Source: Chroococcidiopsis sp. TS-821
GTDB taxonomy: Bacteria > Cyanobacteriota > Cyanobacteriia > Cyanobacteriales > Chroococcidiopsidaceae
Length of the DNA stretch: 64,000 nt
Direction: 5' to 3'
Assembly (NCBI RefSeq): GCF_002939305.1
Contig: NZ_MVDI01000001.1
Coordinates: 1,612,001-1,676,000 of the forward strand
Position 1 is the first letter of the stretch, and the number at the start of each line of letters is the position of its first letter. The notes beneath the pieces are model-generated. The model saw nothing but the letters and a program-made list of their open reading frames with translations, was not told where the DNA came from and ran no database searches. Both the position numbers and the translations under genes were made by a program. Positions 1 through 8,755 of this stretch are shown piece after piece.

Positions 1-114
1 AATGCGACGGGCAATCAGTTCAGAGTACTGGGAGCCGAAGTCCAAGATGACAATCATTTGGCGATCCAGCTGCCCCGAAGTCAATTGAGGCGGTGTTTGT
101 GTCTGGATAGTCAC
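1..114 (-). CDS. guaA: GMP synthase (glutamine-hydrolysing), N-terminal fragment
   Basis: Partial gene cut by the window edge. Reading the minus strand from a GTG at 114-112 gives 38 codons with no stop. The stretch [20 protein letters not shown] is the characteristic start of the class I glutamine amidotransferase domain of GMP synthase, which converts XMP to GMP in purine synthesis. The leader before it is typical of cyanobacterial GuaA. It lies downstream of cbiD on the same strand, separated by about 140 bp. The catalytic Cys and the synthetase domain are outside the window. GTG is the only sensible start seen. Confidence 0.88.
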   Translation of the reverse strand, partial: MTIQTQTPPQLTSGQLDRQMIVILDFGSQYSELIARRI

Positions 115-252
115 AGAGATGAATTCCCGATGAAGGTGTGCAGCGATGAAGGTTAAAAGCTTCTATCTCGGTAGTACGTACTATTAAATACCTACCAGAC
201 GATAGATCCTTAAAAAGTTATTTATTGGTATCGAATATATATTTTTCTTAAG

Positions 253-1365
253 TTAACACAAATGGGCAAGCAAAGTGGAGCCGATTTCACTTTTGACAAT
301 AATTTGGCGATCGCGGTCAAACAATACTGAACCAACCTGAAGTTGGCGAGTACTGTGTTTATAGATATATTCTTGAGTGCGTTGGTCAATGCTCTGGGCG
401 ATCGCACCGTACACAGTATTTACCCAGTTACTTCCTGCTTGCGCGTCCGCTTTCCGCAAATACTTGAGTGCAGCTTCTGCGGTAGAACTTGTAAACAGAG
501 TTTGCAGCACTGGTGTTGGTAAACCTGCGTTGGCGGCATATGCTGTTAGAATTTCGCGGCGCCCATCCGCAAGGTGATGGTGCGTGTGAAAAATTCCTCC
601 TGCGAGTTTCATCAGCTTTCCGTGATAGCCAAACAGTAAAATTGCGGCGACTTGCTGCATGGCAGCTTCCACAAGTAAAGGTCCCAGCCAATTTGCCGTT
701 TTCACCAATCGCTCAGAATTAATTCCCATTTGTGTTGCTAAATCCAAGCCATTTTCCCCAATACAAAACACCAAACAATCCAAATGACTTTTAGCTTGTA
801 ATTCCTCGCGAAAGGCTTCTAGTTGCTCAGGAGCGCTTAAGGGTTGAGCAATTCCACTCGTTCCCAACAAAGAAAGTCCTTCGACAACACCAAACGCAGC
901 ATTCGATGTCCGCTCGGCTAATTGTCTTCCTTCGGGAAGAATAATCGTCACAGCGATCTTTTCGCCTGGTTGTAGCAACTGCGTCAAGTTCTCTTGAATT
1001 AATTGCTGTGCATAGCGATAAATCGCTGCTTCTCCTGTGGCATTTATCTTGCCAATTCCTTCACCGCCACGGATCGCGACCGCCTGCCCTTCTGTACGCG
1101 GTTCTACCAATGCCCAAATTGGCGTATTTCGAGTTAAATCGAGATTATCACCAGGATCGCTCCGCGTAATTGCCAATGCGCCTTGCGCAACCCCTGCAAC
1201 TTGTTCAATTGGAATTTTGACAATTTCTGCAGGATGAATAAGATTGACATTAACGGATGTCATGCCTTGCTTTTTGTGTAGCCAATGTAAAGCTGCGATC
1301 GCCGCCGCACAAGCAAATACTGGCAAAGTATATCCGGAACGAAGTTGAGAGCGCTTCATAGGCAT
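253..1365 (-). CDS. cbiD: Cobalt-precorrin-5B (C1)-methyltransferase CbiD
   Basis: CbiD methylates C1 of cobalt-precorrin-5B using SAM in the oxygen-independent branch of cobalamin synthesis. The 370-residue product has the family hallmarks: RSGYTLPVFACAAA near the N-terminus, TRSDPGDNLDLT and the Gly-rich GGEGIGKINATGEAAI segment in the first third, and LFGYHGKLMKLAGGIFHTHH later. Length matches the family. The next gene on the strand is guaA, an adjacency I recall from other cyanobacteria. Translation could begin at Met1 or Met3, six bases apart. No cobalamin riboswitch was recognised upstream. Confidence 0.93.
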   Translation of the reverse strand: MPMKRSQLRSGYTLPVFACAAAIAALHWLHKKQGMTSVNVNLIHPAEIVKIPIEQVAGVAQGALAITRSDPGDNLDLTRNTPIWALVEPRTEGQAVAIRGGEGIGKINATGEAAIYRYAQQLIQENLTQLLQPGEKIAVTIILPEGRQLAERTSNAAFGVVEGLSLLGTSGIAQPLSAPEQLEAFREELQAKSHLDCLVFCIGENGLDLATQMGINSERLVKTANWLGPLLVEAAMQQVAAILLFGYHGKLMKLAGGIFHTHHHLADGRREILTAYAANAGLPTPVLQTLFTSSTAEAALKYLRKADAQAGSNWVNTVYGAIAQSIDQRTQEYIYKHSTRQLQVGSVLFDRDRQIIVKSEIGSTLLAHLC

Positions 1366-1738
1366 ATCAGAGCATTTTTGGTTGAGAAAGACTATTACTA
1401 ATTCGTAATTTGCCGTAGGCTTAAGCCCACGGATTTGTAATTCGTAATTTAAGAAATTTAGATAAGAACCGGAGGGTGTATGTTTGAATCTGTTGCTGAA
1501 ATACGCAAAAACTGGTCTAAGTAAATTAGAGGCAGTTGAGATATTGTGTTAACGCCTGAAAGCTTGTTTTTCTCTAGTCAACAGCAACTCATCACTCCTC
1601 AAAATTGGAATTGTAACCAGCGACAGAGAGAATATTATCTTTATTTTTTGTTTCAATAGATTGAGAAACGTATCTGGCGACACTGTCGCTGTTTATTTAG
1701 CTAACCCCAAAGCCGAACTCAAAGTTGGATAATGCCTA
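1366..1738. other. Divergent intergenic region between cbiD and the MFS gene
   Basis: About 370 bp without a gene. It must hold the promoters of cbiD (minus) and the transporter (plus), but no confident -35/-10 pair stands out. The segment around 1399-1450 contains two copies of taattcgtaattt flanking a short palindrome (ggcttaagcc), which resembles decayed intergenic repeats of cyanobacteria. No tRNA or riboswitch is visible. Confidence 0.5.
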
Positions 1739-3205
1739 GTGGAAACCATCTCTCATCCCACCATAGAACTTAGAGAACACCATCACGCGGTAGCGATCCC
1801 ACCCAGCGAACTACCGCCTAAAATTTCGGCACAAGAAATTCGGACAAGTCTTAGAGCATCAACGCTAGATGGAATCTTTGCAGCGATTTTCTCTAGTATT
1901 ACCAGTGGGGTCTTGCTCACCAATTTTTTATTACAGCTAGGAGCAAGTTCTGTAGAGATCGGAATGCTCTCGTCGATTCCGATGGTAGTCAATTTGCTGC
2001 AGCCTCTAGGGGCTTATTTTGCCGACCGAACCACAAGCCGTCATAACTATTGCTTATGTATTTTTGGCGTATCTCGGTTACTGTGGTTAATTTTAGTTGC
2101 GGGTATTGGTTGGGTATGCTGGTCGGGAGCCGACTTACATCAACTGGTCAGCTGGACGCTGGGGATGATTTTGGTGACACACATCCTAAATGCCCTGGGT
2201 AGTTCTTGCTGGGTAAGTTGGATGGCAGCACTAGTTCCCCATCGCCTACGCGGACGTTATTTCGGCTTGCGCAACAGTGCCAGTAGCCTCACAACTTTGT
2301 TAAGCGTGCCAGTCTTTGGTTTTGCTGTTTCCGCATGGCCTCATAGCAGTGTTCAAGGTTACGGTATCGTGTTGTTTTTAGGTATCGTGGCTGGGCTAAT
2401 TAGCTTAGGATGCCAGTTTTTGATGGCAGATGTTAACCCGTTACAACCTAGAGATGCTGCTTCTTATCGCACCAAGGCAAAAACTGCAGAGACTTTGAAC
2501 GTCGTTGATGAGAGTAGCCGTCTACAGCCTAGTCTTTGTCAAGATACTAATTTTTTAAAGTTTTTGCTTTACTTTGGCTTGTGGACGTTTGCGGTTAACT
2601 TAAGCGCGCCGTTTTTTAATTTATATCTGTTAGATAATTTACATTTAGATTTAAGTTGGGTCACTACTTACACGAGTTTGACCGCGGGAGCTAATCTCGT
2701 CATGTTAGTGTTGTGGGGCAAAATGGCAGATCGCGTAGGTAATCGTCCCTTACTGCTTCTTGTAGGCATTTTAGCCGCCATTACACCCATATTTTGGTTG
2801 GGAGCTGGTAGCGATTCTCTGTCGCGCTGGCTCTGGTTGCCGTTAATTCATATCTTTAGTGGTGGAACTTGGGCAGCAATTGATTTATGTAACAACAATA
2901 TCCAAATGGAAGTTGCTCCCGTCGAACACCCATCAAAATACTTTGCGATCGCAGCAGCAATATCTGGCGTTTGTGGCGCTTTTGGCACAACCACAGGCGG
3001 CTTTCTCGCCCAACTATCTGTGATTGGTGGTTTACCAGGGTTATTTGCACTTTCAGTTATCGTCCGCTTAATCGCGCTATTGCCACTCGTTTTTGTCCGC
3101 GAACCCCGCAGTCAATCAGTGGTCAAAATTTTGCGCAACTTACTTCCCTTTCAACCACAACTCGCACCTGTTCCTGCTGGAGAAGTTGGCGATCGTACAG
3201 AATAA
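1739..3205 (+). CDS. MFS transporter
   Basis: A 488-residue integral membrane protein with about twelve hydrophobic segments in two halves, split by a polar loop near residues 230-270. The loop motifs fit the major facilitator superfamily: ADRTTSRHN after helix 2, RLRGRYFGLRNS in the middle of the first half, and GKMADRVGNRPLL in the second half. Substrate cannot be read from the sequence. The start is a GTG at 1739; no in-frame ATG lies nearby upstream. moaA follows on the same strand 195 bp on, but a dispersed repeat separates them, so an operon is doubtful. Confidence 0.82.
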   Translation: METISHPTIELREHHHAVAIPPSELPPKISAQEIRTSLRASTLDGIFAAIFSSITSGVLLTNFLLQLGASSVEIGMLSSIPMVVNLLQPLGAYFADRTTSRHNYCLCIFGVSRLLWLILVAGIGWVCWSGADLHQLVSWTLGMILVTHILNALGSSCWVSWMAALVPHRLRGRYFGLRNSASSLTTLLSVPVFGFAVSAWPHSSVQGYGIVLFLGIVAGLISLGCQFLMADVNPLQPRDAASYRTKAKTAETLNVVDESSRLQPSLCQDTNFLKFLLYFGLWTFAVNLSAPFFNLYLLDNLHLDLSWVTTYTSLTAGANLVMLVLWGKMADRVGNRPLLLLVGILAAITPIFWLGAGSDSLSRWLWLPLIHIFSGGTWAAIDLCNNNIQMEVAPVEHPSKYFAIAAAISGVCGAFGTTTGGFLAQLSVIGGLPGLFALSVIVRLIALLPLVFVREPRSQSVVKILRNLLPFQPQLAPVPAGEVGDRTE

Positions 3206-3249
3206 GAATTAGGAGTCAGGCGGATAAGCTCTCAGGAAGCTAAAGAAAA

Positions 3250-3362
3250 GAGGAGCAGAGGAAGCAGGGGTGCAGAGGAAACACAGAAAGAATAGTGCTT
3301 TCTACATCACTCAAAACTCATCACTAGTTAATAATAACTAGTCACTCACCCCTCACCCTTTA
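3250..3362 (+). repeat. Dispersed intergenic repeat, copy 1
   Basis: The stretch runs through gaggagcagaggaagcaggg, agaaagaatagtgctttct, tcaaaactcatcac, taactagtcact and cacccctcaccc. The same ordered blocks occur in reverse orientation at about 60722-60835, after citrate synthase. Both copies sit just downstream of a stop codon. Function is unknown; such tracts are common between genes of large cyanobacterial genomes. Confidence 0.65.
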
Positions 3363-3400
3363 CCTTTCAAAACTTAACTTATAACTAGCCACTAATCACT

Positions 3401-4387
3401 ATGAATGCAGTAGACTACCTCCGGATCAGCTTAATCGACCGCTGTAACTTCCGGTGTCAATACTGTATGCCGGAAGGTGCTGAGTTAGATTATATTTTGC
3501 GGCAACAGCTATTAACTGATGCCGAACTGCTCAGTTTAATTGAAGAAGTCTTTATTCCCGTCGGCTTTACGCGGTTTCGGCTAACGGGCGGAGAACCGTT
3601 ACTGCGTCCTGGTGTCATTGAAATTGTCCGCGCGATCGCTGCTTTTCCTCAAACTCAAGACTTGGCGATGACAACTAACGGGTTTTTGCTCGCAGGTATG
3701 GCACAAGCGCTTTACGATGCAGGGCTGCGACGGATTAATATTAGTTTAGATTCGCTCGATCCCAACACGTTTGACCAAATCATTGGCAATCGCGGTCGTT
3801 CGCGCTGGTCACAAGTCTGGCAAGGTATTCAAGCTGCATATCAAGTTGGTTTCGATCCTTTAAAACTGAATGTAGTAGTCATCCCTGGCGTGAACGATCG
3901 TGAAGTGCTCGATCTTGCTGCCTTAACAATTGACCGTCAATGGCACGTTCGTTTCATCGAATTTATGCCGATTGGCAATTTTCAACTTTTTGGCGATCGC
4001 GGCTGGATTGCTTCTGAAGAACTTCGCCAACGCATCCGTAATTCTTTTGGCTTGACAGAATCGCAGGTACGTGGTAACGGTCCTGCGGATGTTTTTCAGA
4101 TTCCTGGTGCAAAGGGTACTATAGGGTTCATTAGTCAGATGTCCGAATGTTTTTGCGATCGCTGCAACCGGATGCGGCTTTCTGCTGATGGCTGGTTACG
4201 TCCGTGCCTACTCAACGAAGGTCATCAAATCGATTTGAAAACACCCTTGCGCGCTGGCGCTAGTATGGCACAACTACGCCAAGAAGTGCGCCAACTGCTT
4301 GCGATTAAACCGGAAATCAATTTCAAACAACGCGAATCAGGGACAACTGGTGCATATAGTCGCACAATGTCACAAATTGGAGGTTAA
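3401..4387 (+). CDS. moaA: GTP 3',8-cyclase MoaA
   Basis: Radical-SAM enzyme for the first step of molybdenum cofactor synthesis, converting GTP to 3',8-cyclo-7,8-dihydro-GTP. The N-terminal cluster motif is C15-x3-C19-x2-C22 (RCNFRCQYC), followed by [11 protein letters not shown]. The second 4Fe-4S site is present near the C-terminus as [10 protein letters not shown] and LRPCL. The chain ends in the Gly-Gly tail (MSQIGG) that MoaA needs for activity. At 328 residues it has normal length, with a slightly short N-terminus. Other Moco genes are not in this window. The product would serve enzymes such as nitrate reductase. Confidence 0.95.
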   Translation: MNAVDYLRISLIDRCNFRCQYCMPEGAELDYILRQQLLTDAELLSLIEEVFIPVGFTRFRLTGGEPLLRPGVIEIVRAIAAFPQTQDLAMTTNGFLLAGMAQALYDAGLRRINISLDSLDPNTFDQIIGNRGRSRWSQVWQGIQAAYQVGFDPLKLNVVVIPGVNDREVLDLAALTIDRQWHVRFIEFMPIGNFQLFGDRGWIASEELRQRIRNSFGLTESQVRGNGPADVFQIPGAKGTIGFISQMSECFCDRCNRMRLSADGWLRPCLLNEGHQIDLKTPLRAGASMAQLRQEVRQLLAIKPEINFKQRESGTTGAYSRTMSQIGG

Positions 4388-4419
4388 TTCAATTCTAGAT
4401 TTTGGATTGACTGCGATTA

Positions 4420-4556
4420 TGGAAAACCTAGCGGTTGAAACCGCAGCTAATCAGACAATACCTACCTTCGTAGGTTTCTCAAGCACTAATTCTTATTAGT
4501 TTGCGAAGGTGGACTTAGGCTGTTAAGCCGCGACAGAAGTCGCTAGGCTAATAATC
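4420..4556. repeat. Degenerate long hairpin repeat (family A, copy 1)
   Basis: Inverted arms read cggttgaaaccgcagcta on one side and taagccgcgac-agaagtcgc on the other. The inner arms are cctaccttcgtaggt and gcgaaggtggactta. The layout (GCGGTT-AACCGC arm, spacer, GTCCGCCT-like inner arm, loop, complement) matches a palindromic element widespread between genes in cyanobacteria. Diverged partial copies occur at about 24405, 33212 and 47755. It lies between two convergent genes, moaA and rpsD. Confidence 0.6.
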
Positions 4557-4578
4557 CGAAATTCAAAATCTAAAATCG

Positions 4579-5187
4579 TTAAGCTTGTCTTGAGTAGTAC
4601 TCAACGACCAACAATTCGTTGACTTGTAGCGCCACCCACTCGCGCTCAACCAAACCGTTAACTTTACCTTCGAGCTTGTTTTTGTCAAACTCTAAATGGC
4701 TAGGAAGGTTCGCAAGTCCTGGATATTGTAGATTATTTTCTACTAACTTTCTTGAAGCTTCGCGGTCTCTAACTTTAATCACATCGCCTGGGCGACATTG
4801 ATAACTTGCAATATCGACGACTCGATCGTTCACCACAATATGACCGTGATTCACTAATTGCCGAGCTGCGGGAATCGTCGGAGCCATTCCCATCCGGAAA
4901 ACAGTATTATCCAGTCGCATTTCTAATAGTTGCAATAGCACCTGTCCCGTTGAGCCAGTCACGCGTCTAGCACGACGGACGTAACGTAACAACTGCTTTT
5001 CGGTTAAACCGTAGTTAAAACGCAGCTTCTGCTTCTCTTCGAGACGGACAGCGTATTCAGAACGCTTCTTACGGTTTTGTCCGTGCTGTCCTGGTGGATA
5101 TGAACGACGAGCGCTTTTACGAGTTAATCCTGGTAACTCTCCTAAGCGGCGAACAACTCTTAGTCTTGGTCCTCTGTATCGGGACAT
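4579..5187 (-). CDS. rpsD: 30S ribosomal protein S4
   Basis: S4 binds 16S rRNA early in small-subunit assembly. The 202-residue product begins [20 protein letters not shown] and carries the S4 RNA-binding domain around residues 92-155 ([20 protein letters not shown], then [20 protein letters not shown]). This bacterial/plastid-type S4 has no zinc-binding Cys set at the N-terminus. It stands alone, away from the ribosomal protein operons, which is usual in cyanobacteria. A good sigma-70-type promoter lies upstream at 5231-5260. Confidence 0.98.
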   Translation of the reverse strand: MSRYRGPRLRVVRRLGELPGLTRKSARRSYPPGQHGQNRKKRSEYAVRLEEKQKLRFNYGLTEKQLLRYVRRARRVTGSTGQVLLQLLEMRLDNTVFRMGMAPTIPAARQLVNHGHIVVNDRVVDIASYQCRPGDVIKVRDREASRKLVENNLQYPGLANLPSHLEFDKNKLEGKVNGLVEREWVALQVNELLVVEYYSRQA

Positions 5188-5230
5188 GGGTTCCTCTTTA
5201 CTACCTTGTCAAACTTCTCCCAAATTGACC

Positions 5231-5260
5231 ATTATAAATCTGTAATAATCAGATTGGCAA
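5231..5260 (-). promoter_or_regulatory. Putative sigma-70 promoter of rpsD
   Basis: On the minus strand the sequence gives TTGCCA (5260-5255), an 18-bp spacer and a perfect TATAAT (5236-5231). The -35 box matches the consensus at five of six positions. The -10 box is 43 bp before the rpsD start codon. No transcript data are available. Confidence 0.6.
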
Positions 5261-5362
5261 AATCAAGGGTAAATTAAACTTCCTCGAATGCTCATCTGGG
5301 CTTTAATATAGCGGAAAATAAAATTTTATCGCTTTGGAAGACTTAATTTAAGTGAAGGTGAT

Positions 5363-5974
5363 ATGGCAATCGAAAAAAAGCGTATCCGTGTAGCTGCTAC
5401 TCCTTTCGCTGTTGCAGTACTCGTCATGTCTGCTGTTCCTAGCGCTACGGCGACAATTACCACGTCTTATCGCAATAGTTTTCGTGTTTGTACAGCCCGT
5501 CTTTTGAGTGTTGGTATCGCTGATGTCGCCGCAGCTAACGCTTGTGCCGCAGCACTGAATCCGCGATCGCTATCTAGTTGTGTTTTAAACATTAATCAGC
5601 GTACAAATATCGCCGCAACCGATGCACTAGCAACATGCAGACAAGTACGCCGTCAAGATGATTTAGCCGCCTGTGTCGTCGGAATTAGCCAAACGAGCGA
5701 ACAACAACCGGCAAATGTTTTAGATTACTGCGGTCGTAGTTTATTGCCAGTACGCTTTGCTGAATGCGTTGTTGGTTTACGCAGCGAAATTAATTTGACG
5801 CCTGTCCAAGCGATGGATAGTTGTATCGATGCTAGCGATCCTCTAGGAAATCTTTCTCCTACGTTTATCCCAGAAGGACAAACGCCTGCGATTCAAACAA
5901 CTCCTGAACCCGTCAGCCCAGTCCCACCAGAAGCTCAACCTTCTCCACCGCCGACGACGCCGGTGACTCCGTGA
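5363..5974 (+). CDS. Exported Cys-repeat protein with proline-rich tail
   Basis: No known family was recognised. The 203-residue product starts with a Lys/Arg-rich stretch and a hydrophobic segment ending near SATA (about residue 30), which reads as a signal peptide. The body holds three to four loose repeats with paired cysteines: CTARLLSVG...ACAAAL, SCVLNI, TCRQVRRQDDLAACVVGI, YCGRSLLPVRFAECVVGL, SC. The last 45 residues are rich in Pro, Thr and Ser. A periplasmic or outer-surface location with disulfides is inferred. It stands alone between the divergent rpsD and the acyl-CoA dehydrogenase gene. Confidence 0.75.
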   Translation: MAIEKKRIRVAATPFAVAVLVMSAVPSATATITTSYRNSFRVCTARLLSVGIADVAAANACAAALNPRSLSSCVLNINQRTNIAATDALATCRQVRRQDDLAACVVGISQTSEQQPANVLDYCGRSLLPVRFAECVVGLRSEINLTPVQAMDSCIDASDPLGNLSPTFIPEGQTPAIQTTPEPVSPVPPEAQPSPPPTTPVTP

Positions 5975-6102
5975 GGTAGAGCAGAGGAGCAGGGGAGAAT
6001 ATTTTCTCTGCTAGTTATAGCCTTAGTCAACAGAGTTAGAACATTATAGAAGCTCGTAGTGATTTCCCTGACCCTCACTACAAGACAAGCTCTATCTCAG
6101 GA

Positions 6103-7410
6103 ATGAACATAAGTTGCGGTGCGACAGGGATAATAGATACCAAAAAGCTTTTGGGTATGCGGTTTGCGCTCTTTGATGATGGCAAGGACTTGAAGGAGGA
6201 CATTATTACTACACAACTTTCACTTAGCGTTATCCCTGATAGTTGGCACGAGCCAGCAATCGCAGAAATTTTAGCACGGGTTGTCGAGATCGCTGATTTT
6301 GCATTTGCTAACGCTGCAACGGTAGATTGTCATGGAGCCTTTCCCGCAAAAGAATTTGAACTCATCACGCAAGCAGGATTCTTGAGCGCACCATTACCTC
6401 GCGAATTAGGCGGATTAGGTTTGGGAACGCAAGCGGGGGGAACTTTACCTTTATTGCTGTTACTTAAACAATTAGGTCGCGGTAATTTATCCGTTGGACG
6501 CGTTTATGAAGGTCACGTTAACGCGCTACAACTGATTAACACGTTTGGTACGCCAGAACAAATTGAGACCTTTGCAGAAGCTGCACGCGATCGCCATAAA
6601 ATCTTTGGCGTCTGGAATGCTGAAGCTGCGGATGGAGTCAAAGTGATTCCGCTAGACAATGGCAATTATCGTCTAGAAGGCTCGAAAACTTTTGCTTCGG
6701 GTTGCGGTTTTGTCGAACGTCCGTTTGTGAATGGGGCATTACCCGATGGTAGCTGGCAAATGTGTATTGTGCCGATGGATGAAGTTGAGACAGTTGTCGA
6801 TCCCGCATGGTGGCAACCTTCAGGAATGCGCGCATCGGCGAGCTACAAAGTAGACTTTACAGGGGTGGAACTTGCGCCGCTTTACGTTATTGGTAATCCT
6901 GGCGATTACTTTCGTCAACCATGGTTAACAGGTGGCGTGATTCGCTTTGCGGCGGTGCAACTTGGTGGTGCAGAAGCATTGTTTAATTTAACGCGGGAAT
7001 ATCTCCAGTCACTCCATCGGACGCAAGATCCTTACCAGGAAGAACGCTTAGGAAAAATGGCGATCGCCCTCGAAAGTGGTCATCTTTGGCTACGCGGTGC
7101 AGCAACTTTAGTCGATGAGTACGCGCCTGTATTTGGCGGGTATGCTTCTGAAGTTCATCCCCAAGCCAGCAAAATTGTCGCCTATAGCAATATGGTACGT
7201 ACCGCGATTGAGCAAATTTGTATGGATGTCATGCAGTTATGCGAACGCTGTGTCGGTACTCGCGGCTTACTTCCACCAAATCCAATAGAACGCGTTATTC
7301 GTGACTTGACTTTGTACCTACGCCAACCCGCGTTTGATGCAGCGATCGCTAATGTCGGGCAATACGCGTTAGGGAGTGAAAAGCCTGCAAGTTCGCTGTG
7401 GATGCTATGA
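6103..7410 (+). CDS. Acyl-CoA dehydrogenase family flavoprotein
   Basis: First gene of a tight three-gene run. The 435-residue product has the acyl-CoA dehydrogenase architecture: N-terminal helical domain with GFLSAPLPRELGGLGLG, middle beta domain with GVWNAEAADGVKV and ASGCGFVERPFV, and C-terminal helices with GGAEALFNLT and MDVMQLCERCVGTRGLL. The family oxidises acyl thioesters with FAD. Its partners here (deacetylase, methyltransferase, glycosyltransferase) suggest biosynthesis rather than beta-oxidation, and the true substrate is unknown. The start at 6103 is preceded by cagga. The stop overlaps the next ATG (ATGA, 7407-7410), indicating coupled translation. Confidence 0.85.
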   Translation: MNISCGATGIIDTKKLLGMRFALFDDGKDLKEDIITTQLSLSVIPDSWHEPAIAEILARVVEIADFAFANAATVDCHGAFPAKEFELITQAGFLSAPLPRELGGLGLGTQAGGTLPLLLLLKQLGRGNLSVGRVYEGHVNALQLINTFGTPEQIETFAEAARDRHKIFGVWNAEAADGVKVIPLDNGNYRLEGSKTFASGCGFVERPFVNGALPDGSWQMCIVPMDEVETVVDPAWWQPSGMRASASYKVDFTGVELAPLYVIGNPGDYFRQPWLTGGVIRFAAVQLGGAEALFNLTREYLQSLHRTQDPYQEERLGKMAIALESGHLWLRGAATLVDEYAPVFGGYASEVHPQASKIVAYSNMVRTAIEQICMDVMQLCERCVGTRGLLPPNPIERVIRDLTLYLRQPAFDAAIANVGQYALGSEKPASSLWML

Positions 7411-8159
7411 CTCAGATTGTGTCGCAAACGTTATTAGCTCATCCGGAGCAAATTTCAATATATCCTGCAAGTGCGATTGCTGATTTTGGTTCGACGCTCA
7501 TTGTTGCGCCACATCCTGATGATGAATCGCTTGGTTGTGGTGGGGCGATCGCTTTATTACATCAGCTTGGCATCTCTGTCGAGGTACTTGTTGTTAGCGA
7601 TGGAACTCAATCGCATCCTAACTCGCTTCGCTACCCTGCACCCGCATTGAGAGACTTACGCGAACGAGAAACTCTCGCTGCACTCGCGGTGCTTGGTAAT
7701 AAAGTCGCAGTAACATTTTTCCGCCTCAAAGATGGTGCGGTTCCTAATAGAAATAGCAATGATTTTGATTTTGTAGTAACTCGCTTGCAAAAATACCTTT
7801 CAAGCCGCAGTCTGCAAACCGTCTTTTTACCTTGGCGATACGATCCGCACCCCGATCACCGCGCGACTTGGGAACTGCTCACAACTGCAATCGACACGGC
7901 AAATTTATCGCTGCGGCAAATTGAATATCTAATTTGGGATTGGGACCCTTTACAACGCAAAGATGCTACCTTACCTGTAAATGTTAAGCCGTGGCGGTTG
8001 GATATAAGTACGGTACTCGATTTAAAACAACAGGCGATCGCAGCATACCGTTCGCAAACAACTGATTTAATTGATGACGACCCACAGGGTTTTCGTTTAA
8101 CACCTGAAATGCTGGCACACTTTGCCCATCCTTGGGAACTTTACTTGGAGCAAACTTGA
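7407..8159 (+). CDS. PIG-L family deacetylase
   Basis: Zinc-dependent N-deacetylase of the PIG-L/LmbE family, which removes acetyl groups from GlcNAc-type substrates. The metal site is clear: VAPHPDDESLGCGG near residue 35 and DPHPDHRATW near residue 150. The ATG at 7407 overlaps the stop of the dehydrogenase gene, and is preferred to a GTG nine bases earlier. The stop (8157-8159) overlaps the ATG of the following methyltransferase by one base. An amino-sugar or sugar-lipid substrate is inferred from the family and neighbours. Confidence 0.88.
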   Translation: MTQIVSQTLLAHPEQISIYPASAIADFGSTLIVAPHPDDESLGCGGAIALLHQLGISVEVLVVSDGTQSHPNSLRYPAPALRDLRERETLAALAVLGNKVAVTFFRLKDGAVPNRNSNDFDFVVTRLQKYLSSRSLQTVFLPWRYDPHPDHRATWELLTTAIDTANLSLRQIEYLIWDWDPLQRKDATLPVNVKPWRLDISTVLDLKQQAIAAYRSQTTDLIDDDPQGFRLTPEMLAHFAHPWELYLEQT

Positions 8160-8755
8160 TGAATCAACCGAAGCCACCTATGGAGTCACTCCAGCCCCAA
8201 TATTTTAACGATCTCTATACTGCTGATGAAGATCCTTGGCAATTTGAGACGAGCGAATATGAGGCGAATAAATATGCAAACACTCTAGCCGCACTACCAA
8301 AACAACGCTACCGCTCTGCGCTCGAAATTGGTTGTTCGATTGGTGTTCTCACTTCGCGTTTAGCCGAACGTTGCGATGCACTGTTTTCTATTGATGCGTC
8401 AGAAATCGCCTTGAATCGCGCTATTAAACGCTGTCAGCATCAACCTCACGTCAAATTTCAATTGATGCAAGTGCCGCTCGATTACCCGCAAGAAACCTTT
8501 GATTTAACTTTAGTTTCTGAAGTTGGTTATTACTTATCGTGGGATGATTTAAGAAAAACGCAAAAGTTGATCCTAGAGCATCTAGAATCAGGAGGACATT
8601 TGCTGCTTGTTCACTGGACGCTATATGCCGAAGATTACCCGTTATGGGGTGATGAAGTTCACGACTCGTTTATGGAATTAACTGATTCGCACTTGCGGCA
8701 TTTGCACGGACAGCGGGAAGAGCAATATCGGCTTGACTTGTTCGAGCGGGTTTAG
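8159..8755 (+). CDS. NodS-like SAM-dependent methyltransferase
   Basis: Class I methyltransferase of about 198 residues. Motif I is EIGCSIGVLTSRLAERCDAL, followed by the acidic SIDAS, then VSEVGYYLSWDDL, which recalls the NodS group that N-methylates the deacetylated amino sugar of Nod factors. The N-terminal YFNDLYTADEDPWQFETS is typical of this group. It directly follows the deacetylase, the same order of chemistry as NodB then NodS. The start ATG shares its A with the deacetylase stop. The last 78 bp overlap the 3' end of the opposite-strand glycosyltransferase. Confidence 0.82.
   Translation: MNQPKPPMESLQPQYFNDLYTADEDPWQFETSEYEANKYANTLAALPKQRYRSALEIGCSIGVLTSRLAERCDALFSIDASEIALNRAIKRCQHQPHVKFQLMQVPLDYPQETFDLTLVSEVGYYLSWDDLRKTQKLILEHLESGGHLLLVHWTLYAEDYPLWGDEVHDSFMELTDSHLRHLHGQREEQYRLDLFERV

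Noticed and set aside
222-407. Minus-strand 61-codon frame near the end of cbiD
   Set aside because: It overlaps the cbiD end in another frame and has no family resemblance.
8159-8755. True nodulation gene nodS
   Set aside because: The likeness is at family level only; there is no nod box or nodC/nodB set, so no symbol is given.
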